From NCBI RefSeq assembly GCF_024539815.1, contig NZ_JAHHIU010000140.1, positions 1 to 37,228 on the forward strand: a DNA stretch of 37,228 bases, given 5' to 3'. Position numbers and translations under genes: made by a program. The stretch comes from Streptomyces hayashii. GTDB lineage: Bacteria; Actinomycetota; Actinomycetes; Streptomycetales; Streptomycetaceae. Position 1 is the stretch's first letter; every line of letters starts with the position of its first letter. Under the pieces are notes generated by a model, which saw only the letters and a program-made list of their open reading frames with translations, was not told the origin of the DNA and ran no database searches. Positions 8,551-15,741 of the stretch are shown here, piece after piece.

Positions 8551-8987
8551 ACGGAAAATCTCTCGGTGCCCTCAGGAGACGGTCCATCCGGCAGCCTTCG
8601 GCAACACCCCCGCCGACCGGCCGGGACCGCCCCGCCGACCGGTGGATCAGCGCAGGGCCGACCGGCCGAGGCCCCGGCCGGCCAACTGCCTTTTCGGATA
8701 ACGGCGTTGCCCGACCCCAGGCGCACCGCGGCGCGCACCCCGCGATGGGCTTCCTCGCCGCCGGGTCTCGCCCGCCCGCCCGCCGGGGGGCCGGAGCGCT
8801 CCCCCCGAACGGCTGGAACCGGCCTGCCGGGTGGCGGGTGTCCGCACCGGCCGCGCCGTCACGCGCGGTGCGGGACGTACTGTCGACAGCGGGTGATCAC
8901 CGTACGAGCACGTGGACGCCCCGGCGCAGGGTGTACGAGGGCGGCCGCGAAGCCGGACAGAGCAGACGAGTGTGAGGTGGAACGCCG
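8551..8987. other. Intergenic region between divergent genes
   Basis: This 437-base gap separates the divergent DUF418 and response-regulator genes. Apart from two adjacent palindromes near 8880-8901 nothing codes convincingly; the open frames across it are Arg/Pro-rich and lack family resemblance. Confidence 0.5.
8880..8901. promoter_or_regulatory. Two adjacent 10-bp palindromes upstream of two-component genes
   Basis: CTGTCGACAG (8880-8889) and GGTGATCACC (8892-8901) are each perfect palindromes, two bases apart, about 86 bases before the response-regulator start. They could be a binding site for the regulator itself or another factor. CG-rich DNA gives short palindromes by chance, so this is a candidate only. 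Confidence 0.35.
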
Positions 8988-9671
8988 GTGATCCGGGTAG
9001 TGGTGGTGGACGACGAGGCGCTGGTGCGGTCCGGGTTCGAGCTGATCCTGAACGCCTCCGACGGCATCCAGGTCGTGGCGACCGCACAGGGAGCGCAGGC
9101 CGTCGACGTGATCCGGCGCGAACACCCGGACGTCGTGCTCCTCGACATCCGCATGCCGGACGTGGACGGCCTGACGGTCCTGAGGGAGATCCGGACGCTG
9201 CCCGAGCCGCCGACGGTGGCCATGCTGACCACCTTCGACACCGACGAGTACATCCTGACCGCGCTGCGTTCGGGAGCCGCCGGCTTCCTCCTCAAGGACA
9301 CCGAGCCCGAACAACTCGTGCAACTCGTACGCACCCTGGCCGCCGGCGGGGTGGTGATGTCCCCGAAGGCCTCGCGGGCCCTGTTGCGCAGCCATCCGGG
9401 CGCGGGAGCGGCCCAGGACGCGGACGGCGCGCGCGTGGAGCTGCTCAGCGACCGCGAACGTGACGTCCTCGTCCTGATCGCGGAAGGACTGTCCAACGCC
9501 GACATCGGCGGCCGCATCCATCTGAGCGCGGGCACCGTCAAGGACCACGTCAGCTCGATCCTGGCCAAGCTCCGGGTCTCCAGCCGCGTCCAGGCGGCGC
9601 TCCTCGCGGAGCGGGCCGGACTGCTCGGCGACGTCGGCTCCGACACCGCGCGGGGCGAGGGCGACGGGTGA
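8988..9671 (+). CDS. NarL/FixJ-family response regulator
   Basis: This 227-aa two-component response regulator has a receiver domain (about residues 2-118) with the acidic pair D8/D9, phospho-acceptor D53 in VLLDIRMPDVDG, T81 and K103 (FLLKDTEP). A LuxR-type helix-turn-helix covers about 150-215, with LSDRERDVLVLIAEGLSNADI and GTVKDHVSSILAKL as its landmarks. It should bind DNA as a dimer after phosphorylation by the kinase encoded next. The GTG at 8988 follows a GAGGTGG ribosome site. Its stop overlaps the start of the kinase gene, so the two form an operon. The target genes are unknown; the divergent DUF418 gene and the operon itself are natural candidates. Confidence 0.93.
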   Translation: MIRVVVVDDEALVRSGFELILNASDGIQVVATAQGAQAVDVIRREHPDVVLLDIRMPDVDGLTVLREIRTLPEPPTVAMLTTFDTDEYILTALRSGAAGFLLKDTEPEQLVQLVRTLAAGGVVMSPKASRALLRSHPGAGAAQDADGARVELLSDRERDVLVLIAEGLSNADIGGRIHLSAGTVKDHVSSILAKLRVSSRVQAALLAERAGLLGDVGSDTARGEGDG

Positions 9672-10792
9672 TGAGCACGGGCCAGGCCCTGTGGCGGCGG
9701 GTGCCGCGCCGGGTCGCCGACGCGGGCCTCGTGGTGCTCGCCGCGCTCGACACATGGATCAACTTCTACGGCGAGGCGACACCGGCCATGTGGGCCTGTG
9801 CCACCCTCGGCTGCGCCGGACTGTTCCTGCGCAGACGCTTTCCCCTGGCCGTCTTCGTGCTGACCCTGCCCATGACCCTGTTCCTGGACGTGGCGGTCGC
9901 GCCGATCGCGGCCCTGTACACACTGGCCACGCGCACCCGCAACCGTCCCCTCCTGGCGGGCTGCGCCCTGCTGAACGCGACGGTGAGCACCCTCGCCTGG
10001 CCCCTGTCGCACACGCCTCCCGACGACCGGACCTGGACCCTCGTCCAGTTCGTCTACACGCTGGCCACGGCGTTCGCCCCCATCCTGTTCGGCCAGCTCG
10101 TGCAGGCCGGACACGACGTGGCCCGCCAGCTCGTCGAGGTCGAAGTGGCCCGCGAACACGAACGCGCCCTGTACGCCCAGACCGTCCTCGCCCGCGAACG
10201 CGCCCAGCTGGCCCGCGAGATGCACGACGTCGTCTCCCACCAGGTGAGCCTGATCGCCGTACAGGCCGGAGCCATGCAGGTCGCCGCCAAGGACCCCGAC
10301 GCCCGCGACGGCGCCCGCATCATCCGCACCCTGAGCGTGAACACCCTCGACGAACTCCGCCACATGGTCACCCTGCTGCGCGCCTCCGGCGGCAAGGAAA
10401 CCGAACTCACCCCCCAGCCCACCCTCGCCGACCTCCAGCAGCTGATCGCCAACAGCGGCATCAGGACCACCCTGACCGGCGGTCTCCCGGCCGGCATCAG
10501 CACGACCGCCCAACGCACCGTCTACCGCACGGTCCAGGAAGCCCTCACGAACGTGCGCAAGCACGCCCCCGGCGCCCGCGCCGAGGTCCGCCTGTGGCAC
10601 GACGCGCAGCACTTCGGCGTCACCGTCATCAACACCGCCCCCACCCGCCCGTCCGTCGCGCTGCCGAGCGCGCGGCACGGCCTGATCGGTCTGAGGGAAC
10701 GCGCCGAACTGCTCGACGGCACCCTCACCGCCGAACCCACCCCGCAGGGCGGATACAGGATCGAACTACAGGCCCCTTCCCGGCCCGCCTGA
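9668..10792 (+). CDS. Sensor histidine kinase (HisKA_3 type)
   Basis: This 374-aa membrane kinase is the partner of the preceding regulator. The first 150 residues hold about four to five hydrophobic segments with short loops and no large extracellular domain, so it probably senses something in or near the membrane. The phospho-acceptor is H186 in LAREMHDVVSHQVSLIAVQA, the pattern of the NarL-partner kinases. The ATPase domain follows, with the N-box QEALTNVRKHA near residue 290 and a glycine box HGLIGLRERAELL near 340. The start is GTG 9668 or ATG 9671, both overlapping the regulator's TGA. A HisKA_3/HATPase kinase is certain; the signal is not deducible. Confidence 0.92.
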   Translation: MMSTGQALWRRVPRRVADAGLVVLAALDTWINFYGEATPAMWACATLGCAGLFLRRRFPLAVFVLTLPMTLFLDVAVAPIAALYTLATRTRNRPLLAGCALLNATVSTLAWPLSHTPPDDRTWTLVQFVYTLATAFAPILFGQLVQAGHDVARQLVEVEVAREHERALYAQTVLARERAQLAREMHDVVSHQVSLIAVQAGAMQVAAKDPDARDGARIIRTLSVNTLDELRHMVTLLRASGGKETELTPQPTLADLQQLIANSGIRTTLTGGLPAGISTTAQRTVYRTVQEALTNVRKHAPGARAEVRLWHDAQHFGVTVINTAPTRPSVALPSARHGLIGLRERAELLDGTLTAEPTPQGGYRIELQAPSRPA

Positions 10793-10805
10793 ACACGACC
10801 CGCCC

Positions 10806-10877
10806 GACAGGAACGGCGCCGCTCCCCTCCATGAGTACCCGAACCCGGGGCAAGGACCTTCCCGGGTCGTCCCTGTC
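10806..10877 (+). terminator. Possible terminator hairpin after histidine kinase
   Basis: GACAGG (10806-10811) can pair with CCTGTC (10872-10877), and inside it ACCCGGG (10843-10849) with CCCGGGT (10861-10867). The stem is interrupted and has no T-run, as is common in Streptomyces. It lies just after the kinase stop and before the next promoter. Confidence 0.35.
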
Positions 10878-10882
10878 AGCTC

Positions 10883-10912
10883 TTGACCGCCAGGTACTTT
10901 GCGTTGCAAAGT
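10883..10912 (+). promoter_or_regulatory. Promoter with embedded operator for membrane protein/regulator operon
   Basis: A -35 like TTGACC (10883-10888) is followed after 18 bases by CAAAGT (10907-10912) as possible -10. Across this lies the perfect inverted repeat ACTTTGC-gtt-GCAAAGT (10896-10912). A repressor bound there would cover the spacer and -10. The likely binder is the winged-helix protein encoded by the second gene of the operon (11829), giving autoregulation. The AT-rich half-sites stand out against surrounding GC-rich DNA. Confidence 0.6.
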
Positions 10913-11001
10913 CAATCCGTCAGGACGGAGCGATCTGGCGGTCCGCTCACGAGCGCTGCCGACGCGCCGGAACAAGCGGGACAGGTGAACACGGGGGACG
11001 G

Positions 11002-11832
11002 ATGAAGACACACGCGTCGAGCGGTGCGGAACGGGAGCCGGGGGCGGCCGCAGCCGCCCTGCTGGCCGCCACGGAAGGCCTCCGGGCGAGGACCCGCACG
11101 CATACCAACGGAGCACGGACCACCCTTCTCGGCTTCGGACTCCTTGCGCTGGCGGCCGTCCCGCTCGCCCGGTACGCCTTCAACTTCGGAGCCCACGGGC
11201 GCGACATCCGCTCCTACCCAACCTTCGCCTACGCCGAGCTGACGGGTCTGTGCGTCGTCCACGAACCGGGAACCCCCTGCCTGAAGGGCGAGTTCGACGG
11301 AGCCGCCCTGCGCTTCGCGGCCTGGGGCGTGTGGTTCGCGCTCCTCCCCCTCGCATGGTTCGTCCTCGCCCGCTGGTACCGCCTGCGGGGCGAGGCCCGG
11401 GGCGTCGTCCCCCGGCGCGGCACATGGGTCCGCGTGACCTGCGCGGCCGCCACGGTGATCGCGACAGCCCTGGCGGCGCTGCTGTTCGGCAAGGATCAGC
11501 CGTGGGAGGCCGTGCTGCTGGAGAACAGCTACGCCTCCCCGTGGTACCTGATCGGCACCGGACTTCTCGCCCTCGGCATCGCGGAACGCAGTTGGATCAC
11601 CGCAGCGGCCGGCACGGCTCACGCCCTGCTGCTCACGGGGTACCTGGGAGCCTCCTGGGGAAGCGGATGGCTTCCCCGGCAGCACCCCGCCCACCCCGGC
11701 TGGACCGACGGACCGCAGGTCAAGGCCCTTCTGCTCGCCGCGATCCTGCTCCTCGCCGGCCTGTGCGAGTGGGCGGCGGTCCGCCGCCGGGGCGCGCCGG
11801 ACGTCGCCCGCGCCGGTACGGTCGTCTCATGA
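11002..11832 (+). CDS. Membrane protein of unknown function, operon with winged-helix regulator
   Basis: This 276-aa integral membrane protein belongs to no family I recognise by name. About six hydrophobic segments are visible: near residues 40-58, 100-122, 148-168, 183-200, 203-222 and 242-262. A roughly 40-residue loop after the first helix (YPTFAYAELTGLCVVHEPG) carries two Cys (ELTGLCVVHE and GTPCLKGEF), which could form a disulfide if extracytoplasmic. ATG 11002 is preceded by GGGGGACGG. Its stop overlaps the start of the regulator gene (ATGA). The pairing of a small winged-helix repressor with a membrane protein suggests a regulated transport, stress or membrane-remodelling role, which is inference. 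Confidence 0.75.
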   Translation: MKTHASSGAEREPGAAAAALLAATEGLRARTRTHTNGARTTLLGFGLLALAAVPLARYAFNFGAHGRDIRSYPTFAYAELTGLCVVHEPGTPCLKGEFDGAALRFAAWGVWFALLPLAWFVLARWYRLRGEARGVVPRRGTWVRVTCAAATVIATALAALLFGKDQPWEAVLLENSYASPWYLIGTGLLALGIAERSWITAAAGTAHALLLTGYLGASWGSGWLPRQHPAHPGWTDGPQVKALLLAAILLLAGLCEWAAVRRRGAPDVARAGTVVS

Positions 11833-12203
11833 GCGTCGAAGGCTCGACCGCTACGCAGGACGACCAGGAAGAACTGCACCCCACCCACGCGCTGGACGAC
11901 ACCGTCCACCAGCGCGTGCGGCTCGGCATCCTCACCGTCGCCCGTGAAGCAGACCGGGTCGAATTCGGCTTCCTGAAGAAGCAACTGGCCGTCACCGACG
12001 GAAATCTCTCCCGGCATCTGAAGGTGCTGGAAGAGTCCGGGATGATCACCCTGGAAAAGGGCTACGCCGGTCGTCGCCCCCGGACATGGGTGACCCTCAC
12101 CCGCGAAGGCGCGCAGGCCCTGGACGCCGAACTCCGGGCCCTGCGTGCACTCGTGCTGCGCCTTGACACTCCCCGCCGCGTGCCCGGCACACCCACCGCG
12201 TGA
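11829..12203 (+). CDS. Winged-helix (HTH_34/MarR-like) transcriptional regulator
   Basis: This 124-aa DNA-binding protein has a winged helix over about residues 27-112. The recognition helix region reads FLKKQLAVTDGNLSRHLKVLEESGMI and the wing GYAGRRPRTWVTLTREG, the pattern of the small HTH_34-type regulators related to MarR/ArsR. It has no metal-binding Cys motif and no separate ligand domain. ATG 11829 overlaps the TGA of the membrane-protein gene, so both come from the promoter near 10883-10912, whose inverted repeat is the probable target. The ligand or signal that releases it is not evident. Confidence 0.88.
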   Translation: MSVEGSTATQDDQEELHPTHALDDTVHQRVRLGILTVAREADRVEFGFLKKQLAVTDGNLSRHLKVLEESGMITLEKGYAGRRPRTWVTLTREGAQALDAELRALRALVLRLDTPRRVPGTPTA

Positions 12204-12223
12204 CCGGTCCGCCCGACCGTCCG

Positions 12224-12310
12224 TCGAGTTCGGTCCGGGGATCGTCAAGGCACACCTCGTGAAGATGGCCCCACCACCGGCGGCCCCGGTGCTCCGGTGG
12301 CTGCCGGTGC
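12224..12310 (-). pseudogene. Decayed copy of the small unknown gene at 12844-13032
   Basis: Bases 12243-12290 match 12927-12974 at 43 of 48 positions, in the same orientation. Translated on the minus strand, the fragment gives RGRRWWGHLHEVCLDDP, clearly related to RGRRWWGDLYELCPDD of the intact gene. The N-terminal part is replaced by unrelated sequence and the C-terminal similarity fades after about 30 residues, so this is a remnant. Limits are approximate. Confidence 0.65.
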
Positions 12311-12354
12311 AGAGTCGTGATGTGGTGCACAGGGGACGGCGGTCGCCATGGAGG

Positions 12355-12732
12355 GCGACTGTCCGGCTACGACGCCGTCGAGACCGGAGTCGTCTTCACC
12401 GCCGCCGCCCTCGGCCTGCTCGTCTCGTCCCTGGTCGCCGGCATACATGACCCATGGGCCTTCGGCCCCGGTCTGCTGCTGATCGGCCTGGGACTCGGCG
12501 TCATGCTCACCCTGTCCGTGAACGCGGTCCAGTCCGCTTTCCCCGAGGAGCGGCAGGGCGAGATCTCCGGCCTCCCGAAGCATGTCCGATCTCGGCTCCA
12601 CCTTCGGTACGCCGATCGCCGGCACCATCCTGCTCGCCGATCTCACCAAGAGCGCCTATGCCGCAGCCGTGGCGGTTCTAGCCCCGGCCGCCCTCGCCGG
12701 CCTCCGTGTCGCCGCCTCCCCCCATCCCACTG
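12355..12732 (+). pseudogene. Remnant of an EmrB/QacA-like MFS transporter
   Basis: The frame reads GYDAVETGVVFTAAALGLLV, then jumps to DPWAFGPGLLLIGLGLGVML and SVNAVQSAFPEERQGEISGL, which is the C-terminal half of DHA2/14-TM multidrug exporters. At about 12571-12585 the reading frame shifts: the continuation MSDLGSTFGTPIAGTILLAD lies one frame over, from 12582. The N-terminal two thirds are missing, and roughly 30 residues expected between the first two blocks are absent. The gene is therefore dead by truncation, internal deletion and frameshift. Part of it reads openly as 12317-12733 but should not be taken as a functional CDS. Confidence 0.75.
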
Positions 12733-12843
12733 AGACAGCCTCCCTGGCGACCGGACGGCCTGAACCACGGGCCGCTCCACAGGCATGTGGTCGTCGGTGG
12801 ACGGGAGTGGCGCGCGCCGTCGTCGTCCAGCACTCGCTGGCGC

Positions 12844-13032
12844 CTACCGCTTCTGCGCCCGGTAGCGCTTCATCAGGGCGGTGATCCGAACCGGGTCCGC
12901 CTGACCATTGAGCTCGACCAGGAGGTCGTCGGGGCACAACTCGTAAAGATCGCCCCACCACCGGCGGCCCCGGTTGTCCCAGACGCGGTAGCCGCCCGCC
13001 ACCCCTCTGGCCACATAGCGCCTCCTGCTCAC
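12844..13032 (-). CDS. Small conserved-looking protein, unknown function
   Basis: This 62-aa basic protein begins MSRRRYVARGVAGGYRVWDN (GTG start, 13032) and contains a Trp pair in RRWWGDLYELCPDDLL and a basic end RITALMKRYRAQKR. No ribosome site stands out, but the frame has the codon bias of a real gene and a decayed second copy lies at 12224-12310, which supports it as a gene that has been duplicated. I do not recognise a named family. Its setting beside transporter debris and the arsenic locus suggests accessory DNA. Confidence 0.6.
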   Translation of the reverse strand: MSRRRYVARGVAGGYRVWDNRGRRWWGDLYELCPDDLLVELNGQADPVRITALMKRYRAQKR

Positions 13033-13372
13033 CGTCCCCCAACTCCCCGCACAACTAGCGCCGTCGGCCGTCCACGGCCCCGGCCCAGACCGCAAACTTG
13101 GTTTCTCTAGCCGTAGTTGCTGCACTGGCCTGCGGCGAAGGCTCTGTGAGACGTGACGGGGTGCCTCGCTGTTCCCCGCCGTTCCCGGTAGACCCCGTAC
13201 GACCTGGCACGGATCTGGCACGACATCTTCGTCGCCAACTCTCCGCGGGAAGGCCATCGATGGTTCTCGGGCTGGTCAATCCGCCGTGGACGGCTTCGAG
13301 GTGCGGCCTCGGTCGCTGAGGTTGCTGTACTTCACTGCCGTACCGCAACCGGACTTGCTGTCCGAGCTCCGC
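13033..13372. other. Gap between small unknown gene and arsC
   Basis: These 340 bases hold no gene I can support. A short direct repeat (CTGGCACGGATCTGGCACGA near 13204-13223) and lower coding quality fit a junction or decayed sequence at the left side of the arsenic locus. Confidence 0.4.
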
Positions 13373-13801
13373 TCAGGAGTTCGTGGTTCCCGCGGCAGCG
13401 TCGATCTCGGCGATCAGGGCCTCGATGCGGACCTTGATCTCGTCTCGGATCGGTCGGACCGACTCGACGCCCTTGCCCGCCGGATCTTCCAGGGCCCAGT
13501 CCAGGTACTTCTTGCCCGGGAAGATCGGGCACGCGTCGCCGCAGCCCATGGTGATGACGAAGTCGGACGCCTGGACAGCCTCGGTGGTGAGGACCTTCGG
13601 CTTCGCCCCCGAGATGTCGACGCCGACTTCGTTCATTGCCTCGACCGCGGCCGGGTTGACCTGGTCGCCCGGAATCGAGCCGGCGGAGCGGACCTCGACT
13701 CGATCACCCGCGAGGTGGGAGAGGAATCCGGCGGCCATCTGCGAACGGCCGGCGTTGTGAACGCAGACGAACAGCACGGAGGCGAGCGGGCTGGAGGACA
13801 T
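13373..13801 (-). CDS. arsC: Arsenate reductase, low-molecular-weight phosphatase type
   Basis: This 142-aa enzyme reduces arsenate to arsenite in the cytoplasm. It has the LMW-phosphatase-like loop FVCVHNAGRSQ with nucleophile C13 and R19. Two further Cys, C87 and C91, sit in FVITMGCGDACPIFPGKKYL, where thioredoxin-linked ArsC of plasmid pI258 has C82 and C89. The spacing differs from pI258, and actinobacteria make mycothiol, so mycothiol/mycoredoxin recycling is possible (inference). ATG 13801 has a GAAGGAAG ribosome site. It is divergent from arsR; the 124-base gap holds the likely shared operator. No N- or C-terminal fusion is present and the length is normal. Confidence 0.94.
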   Translation of the reverse strand: MSSSPLASVLFVCVHNAGRSQMAAGFLSHLAGDRVEVRSAGSIPGDQVNPAAVEAMNEVGVDISGAKPKVLTTEAVQASDFVITMGCGDACPIFPGKKYLDWALEDPAGKGVESVRPIRDEIKVRIEALIAEIDAAAGTTNS

Positions 13802-13893
13802 CGGTTCTTCCTTCGCGAGCGGACCGAGCGGGCCCTCCGGCGGTCGCCGACGAGACGTCGGGAGACTGCCTCTTGAGATCAGCCCAGACTGGT

Positions 13894-13909
13894 ATCAGTT
13901 CAGACTGAT
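13894..13909. promoter_or_regulatory. ArsR operator candidate between arsC and arsR
   Basis: The inverted repeat ATCAGT-tcag-ACTGAT lies 16 bases before the arsR start and between the divergent arsC and arsR genes, with another TATCAG close by (13917-13922). ArsR-family repressors bind such AT-rich imperfect palindromes over the promoter, so arsenite would release both directions at once. Confidence 0.55.
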
Positions 13910-13925
13910 GTGACAGTATCAGCCC

Positions 13926-14240
13926 ATGCTGACGCCAGTCGACACTGATCTGATCCGGGTACTGGCCGACCCGCTGCGGCTCCAGATAGTCACTTTGCTC
14001 GCCGAGGAGACGCTCTGCACCACGCACCTGATCGAGGAGACGGGGGCCAGGCAAACCAACCTCTCCAACCATCTGAAGGTGCTGCGGGAGGCCGGGGTCG
14101 TGGAGACGGAGCCATGCGGCCGGTTCACGTACTACCGGCTCAAGCCGGAGGTGATCGCCTCACTGGCCGGTCAGTTCACTGCCCTTGCGGAGACCGTGCG
14201 CATCACCGCAGAGAACAACACCAAGCGCTCCTGCCCCTGA
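13926..14240 (+). CDS. arsR: ArsR-family metalloregulatory repressor (first copy)
   Basis: This 104-aa winged-helix repressor shows the ArsR/SmtB core VLADPLRLQIVTLLAEETLC, recognition helix ARQTNLSNHLKVLREAGVVE and wing GRFTYYRL. A Cys at 31 (EETLCTTHLIEE) sits where the ELCVCDL motif of classical ArsR binds As(III), but the second Cys of that motif is a Thr. C110-like C-terminal (KRSCP) and CGRF cysteines could supply other ligands. It is divergent from arsC and followed by the channel gene 41 bases downstream, so it probably controls both. It differs strongly from the second ArsR at 15138-15515, suggesting independent control. Confidence 0.9.
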   Translation: MLTPVDTDLIRVLADPLRLQIVTLLAEETLCTTHLIEETGARQTNLSNHLKVLREAGVVETEPCGRFTYYRLKPEVIASLAGQFTALAETVRITAENNTKRSCP

Positions 14241-14281
14241 GTCCGGCGCCCTTCGCCATCTGCATACGTCGAGGAGACTTG

Positions 14282-15076
14282 TTGAGCACCACCGAGGCCG
14301 CTGGGCACGACAGAGCCGAGCCCCCCGCACCCCCGGTCACCGGGCCGCAGCCCGGTCCGGGCGCCACCCCGCCCCAGACTCCTCCGCTGATCGCCAAGGC
14401 GCTGGCCGAACTCGTCGGCACGGCGGCACTCGTGGCGATTGTGGTCGGCTCCGGCATCCAGGCCACCGAACTGACCAAGGACGTCGGTCTCCAGTTGCTC
14501 GCCAACTCCACCGCCACCGTCTTCGGCCTCGGCGTCCTGATCACTCTGTTCGGCCCGGTGTCCGGCGCGCACTTCAACCCGGCGGTCACCCTGGCCGAGT
14601 GGTGGACAGCCAGACGGGGCAGCGCGGGTGTGAGCGTGCGGGAGCCGGCCGTCTACGTTCCCGCGCAGATCGCCGGTGCGATCGCGGGCTCCTTCCTGGC
14701 CGATGCGATGTTCGGCGCACCGCTGGTGCAGTGGTCCACCCACAACCGCTCCAGTGGGAACCTGCTGCTCGGTGAGGTGGTCGCGACGGCTGGACTGACC
14801 CTGCTCATCTTCGGCCTGGCCCGCACCGGCGGTCTTCGCTTCGCGCCCGTAGCGGTCGCTTCCTACATCGGTACCGCGTACTGGTTCACGTCGTCCACAT
14901 CGTTCGCCAACCCGGCGGTGACGATCGGCCGCGCCTTCACCGACACCTTCGCGGGCATCGCCCCCGGCTCGGTGCCAGGCTTCATCGCCATGCAGTTGAC
15001 CGGCACTGCGGTGGGGCTCGCGCTCGTGGCCGTCATCTTCCAGCCCGGCCGGAAAGCCACCGCCCGACACCGCTGA
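14282..15076 (+). CDS. MIP-family channel (AqpS-like, arsenite efflux)
   Basis: This 264-aa membrane channel of the aquaporin family has both NPA boxes: GPVSGAHFNPAVTLAEWW and SFANPAVTIGRAF. Six membrane helices with the two half-helices are evident; a Pro-rich 35-residue N-terminus precedes them. The start is TTG 14282, five bases after GAGGAG; the long frame upstream of it overlaps arsR and is not coding. In Sinorhizobium meliloti, AqpS in an ars operon replaces the arsenite pump and lets As(III) run out down its gradient after ArsC makes it. The same role is inferred here because arsC and arsR are adjacent and no pump is encoded. It might also carry glycerol or other small solutes. Confidence 0.9.
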   Translation: MSTTEAAGHDRAEPPAPPVTGPQPGPGATPPQTPPLIAKALAELVGTAALVAIVVGSGIQATELTKDVGLQLLANSTATVFGLGVLITLFGPVSGAHFNPAVTLAEWWTARRGSAGVSVREPAVYVPAQIAGAIAGSFLADAMFGAPLVQWSTHNRSSGNLLLGEVVATAGLTLLIFGLARTGGLRFAPVAVASYIGTAYWFTSSTSFANPAVTIGRAFTDTFAGIAPGSVPGFIAMQLTGTAVGLALVAVIFQPGRKATARHR

Positions 15077-15092
15077 CTTGGGTGGTGATGAT

Positions 15093-15123
15093 CGGCGGCG
15101 GCAGGGTAATACCCGGCCGCCGC
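15093..15123. terminator. Bidirectional terminator hairpin
   Basis: A stem of CGGCGGC-type bases (from 15093) pairs with GCCGCCG (15116-15122), and inside it GGGTA-a-TACCC (15104-15114) extends the hairpin. It lies between the convergent channel and second arsR genes and can end both. Confidence 0.6.
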
Positions 15124-15137
15124 ATCGCGTTGAGGCG

Positions 15138-15515
15138 TCAGACCGTACCCGGCCCGAATGTCAGCAGCTTGCCCATCGCCGCCAGCACCGAGGGCTCAAC
15201 CCGGTAGTACACCCACGTGCCGCGGCGCTCGGAGGTGAGCAACCCGGCCTCTCTGAGCTTCTTGAGATGGTGGGAGACGGTCGGCTGGGAGACCCCGACG
15301 TCGGAGATGTCGCACACGCACGCCTCGCCGCCCTCATGGGAGGCCACGGCCGAGAACAGGCGTAGTCGTACCGGGTCACCCAGCGCCTTGAACATCCGCG
15401 CGGCCGCCTCGGCCTCCTCGGCGCTCAACGGGCGCTCCGTGAGCGGCGGGCAGCATGGCGCCACGGCGTCGGCAGGCTCCGGCTCGATCAGTGGCAGCAC
15501 GTTCGTGTTCGACAT
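15138..15515 (-). CDS. ArsR-family repressor (second copy, Cys-Cys N-terminal type)
   Basis: This 125-aa winged-helix protein has core ALGDPVRLRLFSAVAS, recognition segment GVSQPTVSHHLKKLREAGLL and wing RRGTWVYYRV. Cys residues at 21 and 22 (VAPCCPPL) and at 66 and 68 (EACVCDI) resemble the As(III) site of Corynebacterium glutamicum ArsR, which uses an N-terminal Cys pair and one Cys of the helix region. It is convergent to the channel gene and divergent from the flavoprotein gene. Its promoter contains a 23-base motif nearly repeated before the flavoprotein gene, so it probably represses itself and that gene. It is unlike the first ArsR in length and Cys pattern. Confidence 0.9.
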   Translation of the reverse strand: MSNTNVLPLIEPEPADAVAPCCPPLTERPLSAEEAEAAARMFKALGDPVRLRLFSAVASHEGGEACVCDISDVGVSQPTVSHHLKKLREAGLLTSERRGTWVYYRVEPSVLAAMGKLLTFGPGTV

Positions 15516-15517
15516 GC

Positions 15518-15540
15518 GTCTATGTTGACATACATCGAAC
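15518..15540. promoter_or_regulatory. ArsR box copy 1 (before second arsR)
   Basis: The sequence around CTATGTTGACATACATCGAA directly precedes the arsR start (minus strand) and matches the box at 15660-15682 at 19 of 23 positions, in the same orientation. AT-rich, with TTGAC and ATCGAA half elements, it looks like an ArsR/SmtB-family operator. Confidence 0.65.
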
Positions 15541-15659
15541 CAAGGCCGCAGGGCTGACTGCTCCCGCGTGGTGAGGGTCCGCCACGCGTACGTCGAGCCA
15601 TCCGCCGGCCGTCACCTCGCCCCCTGCTCCGCGCCGCCCATCCGGCTATTTTGATGTGT

Positions 15660-15682
15660 GTCTATGTTGACGTTAATCGAAT
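15660..15682. promoter_or_regulatory. ArsR box copy 2 (before flavoprotein gene)
   Basis: CTATGTTGACGTTAATCGAA repeats the box near the second arsR start. It lies about 60-80 bases upstream of the chosen GTG of the flavoprotein gene, inside a larger TTGAT...ATCAA frame (15651-15685). This placement shows why the earlier in-frame ATG at 15664 and start at 15658 are not credible starts: they are in the promoter. Confidence 0.65.
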
Positions 15683-15741
15683 CAAGTGCCATGCTGGCCA
15701 CGCAGGCCATCGACAAACGTCGAAACAAGCAAGGAGTCGCT

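Noticed and set aside
12317..12733. Intact 138-aa membrane protein
   Set aside because: The frame is a piece of a frameshifted MFS transporter; its continuation lies in another frame.
13332..13876. Plus-strand frame opposite arsC
   Set aside because: ArsC on the minus strand is certain; the plus frame has no recognisable features.
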